Position numbers and translations under genes: made by a program. Shown one piece after another: positions 20,240 to 31,115 of a stretch of DNA of 64,000 nt. Position 1 is the first letter of the stretch, and the number at the start of each line of letters is the position of its first letter. The stretch spans positions 372,001 through 436,000 of the forward strand of contig WHVD01000069.1 in assembly GCA_015178975.1 (NCBI GenBank), given 5' to 3'. Under the pieces are notes generated by a model. The model did not search any database. It was not told the origin of the DNA and saw nothing but the letters and a program-made list of their open reading frames with translations. Source of the DNA: Hysterangium stoloniferum (Eukaryota; Basidiomycota; Agaricomycetes; Hysterangiales; Hysterangiaceae).

Positions 20240-20388
20240 TGACTATAAATGCTTATAGTCATGTGACCTTGTTGATTGTTTACCTCCAATTAGGTTATAT
20301 CAACAAAATCACATGATGTCACATGACCATGTTATACTGGAGTATAAATATATCACCTTTAGCAACTAGTAATGCCCCAATTCCCAAG

Positions 20389-20535
20389 ATGCACACTTTG
20401 TCTCTTGCCAGCCAGAATCATATCCTCTCACTGCTTGATGCTGGTCATTCAGCTGGCCACATTGCAGTTTCTACTGGTCATAGCATTGGCACAGTCTCAA
20501 AGCTTTGCTTTAAGCATTGTTCTCATCTCCCTATG
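20389..20535 (+). pseudogene. Tc1/mariner-like transposase N-terminal HTH fragment
   Basis: About 45 codons read MHTLSLASQNHILSLLDAGH, AGHIAVSTGHSIGTVSKLC and KHCSHLP. This is the helix-turn-helix start of fungal Tc1-type transposases (motif LL..GHS...IA..TG.S..TVS). It is cut at about 20,535 by a Gypsy-B-type LTR; the DDE domain is absent. Confidence 0.65.
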
Positions 20536-21005
20536 TACATATGGTCACACTTATGTACACTAATGGGCATAACTAAAAACTCAGACACTTTTACCCTGTA
20601 ACCACAACTTGCCCAGACACCCCTTTGAAGTGTCCTGCAAGCCATGACTGGGGTGTCTTGAATGGCTTTCAACTAGAACTTGCTATAATGTTCTAGCTTC
20701 ATACTGCATAGTCAAAGCTTGAACTACATACCATCAACAACTACTCACACCTCATCTTGCTTGTGTTAATATCTCTTCTAACTCATTACTTCATTTAACC
20801 TGTTCTTTGGAATTGTACTGTAAGGTCAATTCCATTCTCATTTTAGTTGTCTTGACTATCCTATGGTTACTAAAGTCAACTAACCCTGTCTTACTATACA
20901 TATATACTGTATGTATTGGACTTTGATAGTCAATATATCATATCATACCTAGATGGTTATTATTCTTCATATATTGAGCAGTCAGAACTTCCACAACTCT
21001 TCACA
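20535..21005 (+). mobile_element. Gypsy-B-type LTR, 5'-truncated, plus orientation
   Basis: It shares the CAGACACTTTTACCC..ACCACAACTTGCCCAGAC block and the terminal TATTCTTCATATATTG...CTCTTCACA with the other Gypsy-B LTRs. The 5' boundary is unclear. Confidence 0.7.
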
Positions 21006-21265
21006 CAAGCATTTGAACTGTTTGAAATAACATTTTTATATGACTGGGACAATGAAGACAACACTATTTGGTTTTGTTCATGACTGGGAATTTTATACAA
21101 CAAATACAAGCCACACTGTTTAAGTGTGCTAGAGTGGAGGATCCTCTGTTCTTACTACCAGTGGTGAATGTTTTGATAGGATATTATGGGTGCGGAAGGG
21201 TATACATGTCACACATACTTGTGTACTCCCAAATTTATTAGTGTGACCTAAATAATTGACTTCAA
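21006..21265. other. Intergenic, nothing recognised
   Basis: AT-rich sequence between the last LTR and the uL2m stop codon. It should contain the 3' UTR of the minus-strand ribosomal protein gene. I see no repeat or gene. Confidence 0.5.
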
Positions 21266-21269
21266 AGGA

Positions 21270-22760
21270 TTAAGCCCTTCTTCCTTCACGTTTCTCCACT
21301 CCACGAGGCCTCTCCTTAACAACCATCTTATTGCTGTTCTTGGGTCCTTTTGGACCAGGTTTACGTGTCCGCTTACCTTCACGGAGTCAAATTAGCATTC
21401 TATCTGTGGCAAAGAGAGGTGTAATCTTACCCTTGGTCAGCCAACCCCATGGCGAGCGGGGATGCTTGTTTCCTTTCGATTTACCACGGCCACCTCCGTG
21501 AGGGTGGTCCACACTGAAAAAAAAGGATAGAAACGGTTAGACTCACAGTGCAAAAACCGAAGTACATATATAAATATATACGCACGCATTCATCGCCATA
21601 CCTCGAACCTTCGGACGTCTTCCTAGCCATCGATTGCGTCCTGCCTTCCCTAAGACTATCTTGTCATGAAGAATGTTACCAACTCGGCCAATCGTCGCTG
21701 GGCATGTCTAGAAAGAGATGAGGGCGCTACATCGTGAACAATATTAAAATCGGGCATACCTGTAGGACTTTTCGTACTTCACCGCTTTGTAAACGTATTT
21801 GAGAGTATACGCCCTTCTCCTCGTGTGCAACCACAGTTCCATACGTCCCAGCCGATCGCAATAAAACCATTCTCCGCTCTGGATGCAGTGCTACTGCATG
21901 TATCTGAGTACCTGTGAGAAAAGGATTATTAAAGGCCATTAATCTAATGAGACCAGAACAATCGTCCAAAACATACCCGTAGGGATTAAACGTAAAGGGA
22001 GTACGTTGCCTACTTTAAGGGTCAATGATCGCATCTGACCGAGGGCTAGTCCAGCTTCTGAGTCATCATCTGTTTCCGTCTATATTTCAAAGCCTCCCAT
22101 TAACTGTCAACGATGATAAGTGGCGCCAAGGTCACTAACTTTTGAGGGATCTGACGAAAAACCCGAGCTTATTTTTGATTTTTTCTTCTTGACATGTCCC
22201 ACATCCACAAATCCAGGTATCAGACCGTCAGGAATGCCCTCTCGAAAACTTTGAACTGTTTGACCTGCACGCAGCCCCTCTGGGGCCAGGATATAACTCC
22301 ACGGTTGTTTCGACTCAGGATCTCGGTTCTTCACAAGGGCGATGTGTCCACTCCGACCAGGGTCATATTCAATACGAACCACGTCTTGAACCCCAGGCTC
22401 TTTCCGAATAAAATCGACGGTGCGTATGCGTTGTTTATGACCACCGCCCCGTCCGCGTATGGTAATGCGACCGTTTGCATTGCGTCCGCCAGTCTTTCGT
22501 TTGGGAATTGTTAACAGTCTCAAGGGGTCTCCATTGTACAAATATGGAGTTAAAGGCCGCCGTAAATGTCGGATACCTGGTGTAATGGGTTTGTATGTTT
22601 TGTAAAGGCCATCCACGATACGAACGAGCGATGATGAGGATGGCTTTCGGGAAGCAGCGGAAGATGTGACAGCATCCCTAGCATAAGAGTGGGATATTGG
22701 GATCCGTCGACAGCTAGAAGCGAAGGGCGATAGCAGTTGTCGTATGCCTAACATCGACAT
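21270..22760 (-). CDS. RML2: Mitochondrial large-subunit ribosomal protein uL2m
   Basis: Six exons (22140-22760, 21977-22079, 21760-21911, 21586-21707, 21431-21513, 21270-21376) join to 395 residues. The first ~30 residues are Ser/Arg-rich, fitting a mitochondrial presequence. The L2 RNA-binding domain follows ([49 protein letters not shown]), then the translation-protein SH3 domain ([43 protein letters not shown]). The signature C-terminus is [27 protein letters not shown] and [14 protein letters not shown] with [14 protein letters not shown]. The peptidyl-transferase-associated His of VDHPHGGG is present. Bacterial L2 is ~275 residues; the excess is presequence and an acidic insertion ([10 protein letters not shown]). 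The gene looks intact and sits as a host island between transposon blocks. Confidence 0.95.
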
Positions 22761-22817
22761 TTCATGTGTGACACCAGTAAAATATGGTCACAACGAAGTC
22801 ACACCAAAGGCATAGTA

Positions 22818-22845
22818 TTGAGTGCCGCAGTAGTTCGGCACTCAA
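22818..22845. repeat. Perfect 10-bp hairpin upstream of RML2
   Basis: TTGAGTGCCG and CGGCACTCAA are separated by 8 nt, 58 bp upstream of the RML2 ATG. It could be a factor-binding palindrome or a 5'-leader stem-loop. No T-tract or tRNA feature goes with it. Confidence 0.6.
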
Positions 22846-23149
22846 CGTCCAGCCGAGCGGTATGAAGGAATTGCACGCCTTTTGTTTCCTATGACATCTA
22901 TTTGAGAAAGTATTCAACATTAGTTGCAGCATAATTATGTCTGTCACGCAGTCAAGGCCATTGAGAAAAACACTCCAGGTGACAGAAGGCCCTCATTGCC
23001 AGTACTATTGCCAATGTTTTTATCCAATGTTGCACAGCACAACCTCTCACTGCATCACCCATTTTGTTCCCCACCATCCAACTCCAACTTGATGATACAG
23101 CCAATGTTGCAGCTCTTGCAACATTTCTGCACTACCCAAGCAACAACCT

Positions 23150-24620
23150 CGGCCAGATCAGGGAGGAGAGAGGATTACTGTGGATTATCTGAACAGGCTT
23201 GGGTGGTTGGGGTGTCTTTGGGCATTCAGGTGCGTATGGATATATTTTGATTTGATGACCATTGCTAACATATATAGATTCATAGCAGATGAGCTCATAC
23301 TATTGAGCCAAATCCTCGAGATCCCAGATCCCCTTATCACTCCTAACCACAACAAAGCCACTGCCATTGAGGCATTCACACTTCTTTGTACACGATTGCA
23401 TAGCCCAGAGGACCAGTGGGCTCTATCTGCCAAATATAACTTGTCGCAGGGTGTCATCTCTGATCTCATCAACTCCACAGCAAAATTTCTCAACAACCGG
23501 TAGGATCATCTACTAGACTGGGATACAGAAGGGGTTGTTCAACCCGGATTGTCTTCAAGAATATGCTGAAGCTATTCATAACTTTGGAGCACCCACATCT
23601 ACAATATTCGGCTTCATCAATTGCACAATCCATCCCACCTGTCAACCAGGTGAATTTCAGGAGTTTGTGTACACTGGCTACAAGAAGTGCCATGGCATGA
23701 AGTTCCAAGGCATTGTAGCCCCCAATGGGCTAATGGTACATCTCAGTGGACCATTTCGTGCCCCTCAAAATGATGTGGGAGTCCTAGCTGAGAGTGGGCT
23801 CCTAGCAATGTTAGAGCAGAAGGTGATCTAACCAGGATCGACTCCAGATGACCCCCCTAAGCACCGATATTTTCAGATCTATGGAGATTTGGCGTATGGC
23901 ACAAGTCCAGTCATGGTGAGCTCATACACTGCAGTTGCACCACTCTCTGAAGAACAGTGTGCATGGAATACAGCAATGGGTAGGGTGCACATTTCAATGG
24001 AGCATGGATTTGGCCTTGTCCTTCAAGACTGGCCATTTCTCAATTCAGTTGCGAAGCAGAAGATAATGGGGACACAGTGTGGAACAATGTATCACAGTGT
24101 GGAACAATGTATCACAGTGTGGAACAATGTATCACAGTGTGGAACAATGTATCACAGTGTGGAACAATGTATCACAGTGTGGAACAATGTATCACAGTGT
24201 GGAACAATGTATCACAGTGTGGAACAATGTATCACAGTGTGGAACAATGTATCACAGTGTGGAACAATGTATCACAGTGTGGAACAATGTATCACAGTGT
24301 GGAACAATGTATCACAGTGTGGAACAATGTATCACAGTGTGGAACAATGTATCACAGTGTGGAACAATGTATCACAGTGTGGAACAATGTATCACAGTGT
24401 GGAACAATGTATCACAGTGTGGAACAATGTATCACAGTGTGGAACAATGTATCACAGTGTGGAACAATGTATCACAGTGTGGAACAATGTATCACAGTGT
24501 GGAACAATGTATCACATTGGTGTCCTATTGTGCAATACCCATGCATGTCTCACTCCGAATCAAATATTTATTTGTTATGGTTGCATCCCGCCAACTGTAG
24601 ATATATATTTTCATGATTAA
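23150..24620 (+). pseudogene. Harbinger (PIF-type, DDE_Tnp_4) transposase, decayed
   Basis: The helical N-terminus (23180-23503, PEDQWALSAKYNLSQGVISD) is followed by a TAG. The catalytic part lies at 23550-23831 (LQEYAEAIHNFGAP, IFGFINCTIHPTC, KKCHGMKFQGIVAPNGL, LSGPFRAPQNDVGVLAESGL) and 23865-24070 (FQIYGDLAYGTSP, MEHGFGLVLQDWPFL). The C-terminus is at 24520-24620 (NTHACLTPNQIFICYG). The first catalytic Asp of FGFIDCT is Asn here. Stops and frame changes at 23,503, ~23,535 and 23,829, plus a minisatellite before the C-terminus, make it inactive. AATAAA follows at 24652. Its accessory partner reads convergently from 29,371. Confidence 0.85.
24072..24516 (+). repeat. Perfect 20-bp minisatellite within transposase, 21 full copies
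   Basis: The unit GGAACAATGTATCACAGTGT is repeated without a single mismatch from 24081 to 24500, with partial units on both sides. All three forward frames stay open through it (20-residue period, 60 bp). It interrupts the transposase between its last catalytic block and its C-terminus. Zero divergence implies recent expansion or ongoing homogenisation; assembly of the copy number should be treated with care. Confidence 0.95.
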
Positions 24621-24856
24621 TTTTACTTTGTTCTATTCTATTGTATTTCTCACAATAAAACAAGTTTCTTTGATCTTTTTTGTATACAAAATATTATTGA
24701 GAAAACTGACTATGATGAGATCACAAGAAAATGGAGAAAAATGAACATCATCCCAACAAACCCTGTCTCAACACATCAATGAGCAACTTCACAATCTCAT
24801 CACTGGCAAGTCATGCTGCATGCACCTCCTCTCATGCTGCACGCACCTCCTCTCAT

Positions 24857-26090
24857 TGTGAAGAGTGGTAGAAGTTCTGACCATTCTATATATGAAGAAA
24901 TGAGTAGAATGGGAAGAAGGATGATTCGAGTGGAGGCCTCAACTGCTATAGTTTGAGGTCTAAAGTGTTAGATAGCTCAGATAATGCTACCTATGTGGTA
25001 GCTGACACGTGTTAGGATACACACACAGGCCGGGTTTCCAGAGAAACCCGCGGGATATCCAGTAGGACTTGGCTTCAGCTTATAGGCTGCGCCCTCGCTA
25101 GATCGTGTTGTCCAATTTCAAACGGACGGACGGGGATCCCGGGGAGTCCGGGCAGGGTTCGTGGGTCGTAGGTCGTAAGTCGAGGGTCGTGGGTCATGAG
25201 TCGAGTTGAGTTGGTTGAGAGAGATAGATGCGCCGGAGCCCGTGGGCTCTGACTAGTGCGAGCGATGTGAATCGAGTAAGGTTTTAGAGCGGAAAATATT
25301 ATTAGATTACTGGGGGGAATCTAAGCTAATTTTCTGACTGGATTGTATGTACAACATCTGCCAGTTTATATAGACCGTGGAATGCATGACATACCAAATC
25401 CAGTAATAACGAAATGAAAACTAACAAAACATGAAACGGGAATAGTAAACACCAAATTGGTGTTAGGAACGGAATGGAACGGAGCGGAGTCCGAATCGTG
25501 ACAAAGCATAACCCATAATGGGAAACGGAGCGGGAGTGGAGTCCTAAATCGTGACAGGTCATTTGACTAAAACGGGAACGGGGCTCGATTAGAGTGGTGA
25601 CGGGATTCTAAGCGGGGACCGGTGACTGATGCGTGGGACGAAGACGGACATAGACAGAGACGGAGTCCGGGGGAAGTCCGGTGACTGATATGTATCGTAA
25701 TGAGGTCGAACGTAACGAGTCTTGACATAATGGAGTCTGGGCGGGAAATCCTATAAACAGACGATTGGTGCTTGTAGCGCATGGGGGCGTACAGGTTAGT
25801 GCCCGGAGTCCGGCGGGATTGTCCGGTCGTAACAACACATTACCCTGATCACTGCTCACTGTAGACCTAGTTTATGTCTTACGAGTGGTGGTGCTTGGGT
25901 AAAAGTGTGTCTGAGTTTCATTTGGTGCTGAGTGCACCCACAAGTATACACAAAGCTTTGAACTAATGAAATAATGCAATATTTGAAGAATATAAAGAAT
26001 AGAAAAATATGAATAAAATGTGTAAAATATAAATAAAATAAAAGGAGTGTTTTACCATAATGAAACTGTGGTAAAAGCATACTCCTCACA
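24857..26090 (-). mobile_element. Gypsy-B-type solo LTR, interrupted by a Gypsy-A solo LTR
   Basis: The ends TGTGAAGAGTGGTAG and CATACTCCTCACA are flanked by CTCAT (24852-24856) and CTTAT (26091-26095), a likely target duplication with one transition. The middle is interrupted by 25010-25834. Confidence 0.75.
25010..25834 (-). mobile_element. Gypsy-A solo LTR
   Basis: An 825-bp LTR, TGTTAGGATACAC to CCGGTCGTAACA on the plus strand. Flanks are ACACG (25005-25009) and ACACA (25835-25839), a duplication with one G-to-A change. No internal sequence remains, as expected after LTR-LTR recombination. Confidence 0.9.
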
Positions 26091-26260
26091 CTTATGCTGT
26101 ATGTGCCTCCAGAACGAACGCTTCTGTCTACTTGCGTTGCTCACTGATCATAACCTCCCTCATATCCACTGAAGTACAAATAAGGCCAATGATTGACTCG
26201 AGTGTGTCTTCACAGTGTTTCTTGCTCTTCGAAGTGTGTCAGCTCATCAACATTGATATG

Positions 26261-26875
26261 TGTGAAGAGTGGTGGAAGTTCTAACTGTTCTATATACGAA
26301 GAATATTGACCGTTTACGACATGAAGATGTATTGACTATCTAAGTCTAATACAGACCGAATGGGTATTGACTACTTAGTTCAATACGGTTGAATAAAATA
26401 GCTATCTAAAGTAGTGTAGAGAGCTAAAACAAATAAAGGGAATCAACTGTTAAGTACGATTCGAAATGACTGCTCGAGTGTAGAAGAGAGTAACAAGAGA
26501 GTTGAATAAAATAGAGTAGCACGGATGTAGTCCACGTGGATTGAGATATTGATGGAGTTTCAACTGATACAGTTTGAAACTCTGATTGTGTAGATAGTTA
26601 AAGCCTGTACATGATGGTCAAGACAATATCCCAATCACAACTTACATGACACTAATGGGTGTCTGGGTAAGTCGTGGTTGCAGGGTAAAAAGTGTCTGAG
26701 TTTTATTTAGTGCTGAGTGCACCCACAAGTATACACAAAGCTTTGAACTAATGAAATGGTGCAATATTCGAAGAATATAAAGAATAGAAAAATATGAATA
26801 GAATGTGTAAAATATAAATAAAATAAAAGGAGTGTTTTACCATAATGAAACTGTAGTAAAAGCATACTCCTCACA
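26261..26875 (-). mobile_element. Gypsy-B-type solo LTR with ATATG duplication
   Basis: A 615-bp LTR from TGTGAAGAGTGGTGG to CATACTCCTCACA, flanked by perfect ATATG (26256-26260 and 26876-26880). It lies within the accessory gene of the Harbinger element. Confidence 0.9.
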
Positions 26876-27399
26876 ATATGCCAGAGCCAGAGGAGTTTTC
26901 CTGTGCTATGTCAGAATGCCCTGTGGCCGAAAAAAGATCATCCTGAGTGCACTTCTTCAGGGATCAGCACAAATGGCCCTTCATCATCACATCACGCAAG
27001 TTCAAGCCAGCAGTCTTCTGAGCTTTGGCTGCCTAAAAAAAGTGAGTAGAATAAAGATATAATATCAAGAACAACATACCAGTTTCACTTTCTCGTGATC
27101 AGATTCCCTTGTTTCCTCCGCCAGTTTTTTGAGAGCTGCCACAGAATCCAAATGACCTGAGATGGCAGTGAAAAGATTTGCATCACGAGTGAGAGAATTC
27201 CATGTGCTAGCACCTTGAGTCTAATAGAGTTGTTATATAAAAAACATAAAGAAAAAAAAAACGCACCTCAACAGCTTTCAAGAGACTGTACACCTTGTTT
27301 TTCAGTATATCTGTGAAGGGTATGCATATATCATGATTGGACTGTTGAATATTAGACATATTATAGTACATTATTATCTACTTTTTATTTCCTTTCCTT

Positions 27400-27951
27400 A
27401 ATTCTTTATACCTTTTGAGCATACCTTTATTTCTTAGTTTGAAGCTTTGTGTATACCTATGGGTGCACTCGGCGCCAAAGAATCAGACACTTTTACCCAA
27501 CAGACACCACCTCGTAACAACTCAGAATGTCGAATAGCGAGAGGTGTCAAGGGTAACGTCTCAGCTACCAATAAGGGTAGCATTTTCTAACTTACTACAA
27601 GCTTCTGGACTCGAACTGTGAAGGTTGAGTCCCTCACTCAAATCGCTGCGCTCATCGACACTACTGTCAATTCACACTTTCATCACTCTACTTTAGATAT
27701 CCATTCTCTCACAGGCTATCTTTCTTTTACCCTTACTGTGAGTTGTACCGCAATGGTCAACTCTTATTTCTCTTACTTAGTCATCACGAGCTACTGTACA
27801 GTTGCTCTAGTGATGTGCATCATGTCTCACTACTAGTACTACCTGTCTAGTAAGCTACCGTATTGTACAGATCAGTCAATACTTTCTAGTTGTGCTCGTA
27901 TAGTCAATATTCTTCATATATTGAATGGTAGAATCTAGCGACTCTTCACAG
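27400..27951 (+). mobile_element. Gypsy-B-type LTR, plus orientation, 5' boundary unclear
   Basis: It carries the GAAGCTTTGTGTATACCTATGGGTGCACTC block and the terminal TCAATATTCTTCATATATTGAATGG...CTCTTCACA. The right flank is GTATC. A possible left flank GTATG at 27320-27324 would make the LTR longer, but its first bases are not TGTGA. Confidence 0.65.
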
Positions 27952-27997
27952 TATCAGCTGAATGTCCCTCACATGCATTAGCCTGTTTGACCAAAAC

Positions 27998-28817
27998 TGT
28001 TAGGATACACACACAGGGCGGGTTTCCGGAGAAACCCGCGGAATATCCGGTAGGACTTGGCTTCAGCTTATAGGCTGCGCCCTCGCTAGATCGTGTTGTC
28101 CAATTTCAGACAGGCGGACGGGAATCCCGGGGAGTCCAGGCGGGGGTTCGTGGGTCGTGAGTCGTAGGTCGTGAGTCGAGAGTCGTGAATCGAGATAGTC
28201 GAGAGAGATAGATGCGCCGGAGCCCGTGGGCTCCGACTAGTGCGAGCGGTCTGATAAGAGTAGGGTTTTAGAGAGGAAAATGTATTAGATTACTGGGGGG
28301 AATCTAAGCTAATTTTCTGACTGGATTGTATGTACAACATCTGCCAGTTTATATAGACCGTGGAATGCATGACATACCGAATCCAGTAATAATGAGACGA
28401 AACAAGCAAAACATAAAACGGGAATAGTAAACACCAAATTGGTGTTAGGAACGGGACGGAACGGAGCGGAGTCCGAATCGTGACAAAGCATAACCCATAA
28501 CGGGAAACGGAGCGGGAGCGGAGTCCTAAATCGTGACAGGTCATTTGACTAAAACGGGAACGGGGCTCGATTAGAGCAGTGACGGGATTCTAAGCGGGGA
28601 CCGGTGACTGATGTGTGGGACGAAGACGGACATAGACAGAGACGGGGTCCGGGGGAAGTCCGGTGACTGATATGTGTCTTAATGAGGTCGAACGTAACGA
28701 GTCTTGACGTAACGGAGTCCGGGCGGGAAATCCTATAAACAGACGATTGGTGCTTGTAGCGCGTGGGGGCGTACGAGTTAGTGCCCGGAGTCCGGCGGGA
28801 TTTGTCCGGTCGTAACA
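27998..28817 (-). mobile_element. Gypsy-A solo LTR with AAAAC duplication
   Basis: An 820-bp LTR flanked by perfect AAAAC (27993-27997 and 28818-28822). It lies inside the Myb-like accessory frame, which continues on its far side. Confidence 0.95.
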
Positions 28818-29375
28818 AAAACCGACACCTCCTGCCACTTGTCCTTTGACTCCCCACATGTGCACATCCAGGGGTTGACATTTAGAACTGCACTCAAAAG
28901 TGCTTTGAGGTCATTGGTCGAGAACTCCTCCCTGGGCTTGCATTGTTGTGTCCTCTTCTTGGTGGGTGAAGAGGCATCCTTGCTGCCATCAGTGAAAATG
29001 CCAGTGTCTGACTCACCTTCAAACACTCGTGGAGATAATGTGACTGAAGTGACCTGGTGATGGCGTGGAGATGACCTGACTGGAGTGACCAGTTGGGGGG
29101 TGTTGACCATGGAAGAGGAGTTGGGGGGAAGAGGGCATATGGGGGTATCCACGTTCATGGGACTAGGGGGGTGTGGGACCTGCATGTTGGATGCTTTGGA
29201 TAAGTATCTTGCACATTTTGAAGATGGGAGTGTGGGAATGAAAGGCATCACATGTGATGATGGGAGAGGAGGTGAGGGTGAGAGAAGGGAAGTATGATAG
29301 AAGTCAGAAGGCGACACAGTCCTAAATTGGTAGGACATGGCACTCAGAATATGTGGACCTTGCAGACACATGTTA

Positions 29376-29850
29376 GATTAGAGAGAAGGGATATGGTTTG
29401 GACACACTGAGAAACCTGGAAAATGTGATGACCACCTCAGAAAAGAATACATATGTTAGCATAGAAAACAGAGGGGACAGGTTGAACTCACTGGGGACCA
29501 CTGGAATGCGAAGTGATGGCCTTGAGAACACATTTGTTAGATTAGGAAGAAGGGATATGGTTTGGATGAACTGAGAAACCTGGAAAACATGATGACAGCC
29601 TCAGAAAAGAGTCAGTTAGCATAGAAAACAGAGGGGACAGGTTGAACTCACTGGGGACCACTGGAACACAAAGTGATGGCCTTGAGAACATGTGTGTAAG
29701 AAGGGATATGGTTTGGATGCACTGAGAAACCTGGAAAATGTGATGACAGCCTCAGAAAAGAGTCAGTTAGCATAGAAAACAGAGGGGACAGGTTGAACTC
29801 ACTGGGGACCACTGGAACATGAGGTGATGGCCTTGAGAACATGTCTGTTA
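29376..29850. repeat. ~150-165-bp tandem repeat, three copies
   Basis: The block GAAGGGATATGGTTTGGA recurs at 29385, 29549 and 29700, each followed by the same ACTGAGAAACCTGGAAAA... and GGGGACCACTGGAA... segments. It lies just upstream of the accessory-gene start and may be its promoter or leader, duplicated. Confidence 0.8.
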
Positions 29851-30188
29851 GGGTAAAGAGCCCGGTTTGGAGACTCAGCTGTCACATTTTAGGTCACACA
29901 TTGGGAAATATTTTGATCAACGATAAATAATAGGTGGAGTTGATGTCCAGATCATTCCGGAGCTGATAATTATTAGTTGCAAATACTCTCTATTGCATTC
30001 AATCACACACATTTCTTTCCTTAATTCTTTCTGTTTTAATTCACCCACCCACCTTGAGTGGCAAGTCTTCCCACACATACATGGAGAGCTAAAGCTCCCC
30101 CCCTACCTTTGACCACAGAGGTTCCTGTTCCTTCTTCTGTTCTTCAAGCAGGTGAGTCATAAATGTATCTATAGTACCTGCTAAAACT
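29851..30188. other. Transposon-derived intergenic DNA
   Basis: No gene seen. A segment around 29965-29990 (TTAGTTGCAAATACTCTCTA) resembles one at 55733-55755 (TTAGTTGCATATACTCTCTA), so a shared repeat family is likely. Confidence 0.4.
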
Positions 30189-30437
30189 TCAGAAGTGGGG
30201 TCCTTGACATGTGGTTATTCTGTAGTTGGGGGTTTTCAACACTTTTTTGCCCATGTCAGGGGTCATGGATTCTTCCTCATGCTCAGAGCTGTCCAGGTTG
30301 TCTGGTACTTCTTCAAAGTGGGATTCATCTATGGTGTCTGGGTTGTTGCTTCTGGATGACTGGCTGGTATACAAAACAAGTGGTGACTGGAGTGTTGGGG
30401 GCTCTGGTTGTTCAGATGGTTTGTTTCTTGGGGGCAT
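30189..30437 (-). pseudogene. Gypsy gag N-terminal fragment
   Basis: An 82-codon frame MPPRNKPSEQPEPPTLQSPL followed by VLYTSQSSRS and an acidic Glu/Asp/Ser stretch. It parallels the Gypsy-C gag start (MGPKCKAAEGPSQLQSPLQL, then YTTQ, then acidic). The capsid and zinc knuckle are absent. I infer a truncated relative of Gypsy-C in the opposite orientation. Confidence 0.5.
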
Positions 30438-30439
30438 GA

Positions 30440-31115
30440 TTACTTAGAGCTTATTTGAGAAACCATGTGGTTAACCCTCTGTGAGAAACCATAATCTCTT
30501 GCAGAGTTCACCCTTGCCCAGCTAATTGTTTTCATGGTTTGTCATTAACAGCCCTGTATTCAGTCTCACCTTCTTGTCCCTGTTGTGTCACCAGTTGTGG
30601 CGCGCCTAGCTCGAGGACTTGATGATTGAATGTCAGAACTTAAGCACCTATATCAACCCAGAGTCCAGACTTTGCCTACCCGAAGCGTTCTTACAACAAC
30701 AGAGCAACGCCGTTAGCCGCGACTCAATTGTACATGATTCAAGCACAATTTAGTCTCAAATTGGCAACATTAATAGGCTTTAATAGGGCTGTCTCACACT
30801 TCTAGCGTATGTGCTCGAATCTTTTAAGTCTTCTTGATGACGTATTCCTCTTTGATCATAAGGGAAATAAAGGGGTACGTTGGCTCATTCGTGCCTTTTA
30901 AACACCCATACAGCTCTCTCCTCTTAGCATTACACATAGACGAAGCTGGATCACCAGAGCTTAAACTCGGTCGGCGCCTGATAAGTTGGCTCACCATAGT
31001 GCAAAGCTTTATTTTCTAAATCTACAATGCATAATATACAATATTGTGTTTAAATATACAGCGTTTGGACAATTTAAATGATACTGCCATGATACTGCCC
31101 GTAAGTTCTCCTCAT
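30440..31115. other. Intergenic, probable LTR remnant then EXO1 3' flank
   Basis: No open frame of interest. 30440-31000 may be LTR or leader of the gag fragment, but I could not define boundaries. The last ~100 bp should hold the EXO1 3' UTR. Confidence 0.35.

Larger units (their letters stand above)
24759..29371 (-). pseudogene. Harbinger accessory Myb/SANT-like gene, broken by LTR insertions
   Basis: The N-terminal exon (29371-28818) is Pro/Ser-rich and ends in a Myb/SANT-like helix set (NDLKALLSAVLNVNPW, GESKDKWQEV). After LTR 27998-28817 the frame resumes (VLVKQANACEGHSADT, 27997-27955). Beyond the next LTR come ILKNKVYSLLKAVE (27320-27270), STWNSLTRDANLFTAISGHL...LAEETRESDHEKVKL (27225-27080) and AAKAQKTAGLNLRDVMMKGH (27040-26950), separated by introns. 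The likely C-terminus SDEIVKLLIDVLRQGLLG ends with TGA at 24759. LTRs at 26261-26875 and 24857-26090 interrupt the rest. Myb-like partners of PIF/Harbinger transposases help bring the transposase to the nucleus and DNA. The order, orientation and proximity fit one element, but the joining is my inference. Confidence 0.6.

Noticed and set aside
24077-24616. Possible CRISPR array or repeat-protein gene
   Set aside because: The 20-bp units are strictly head to tail with no spacers, in a eukaryotic transposase; it is a minisatellite.
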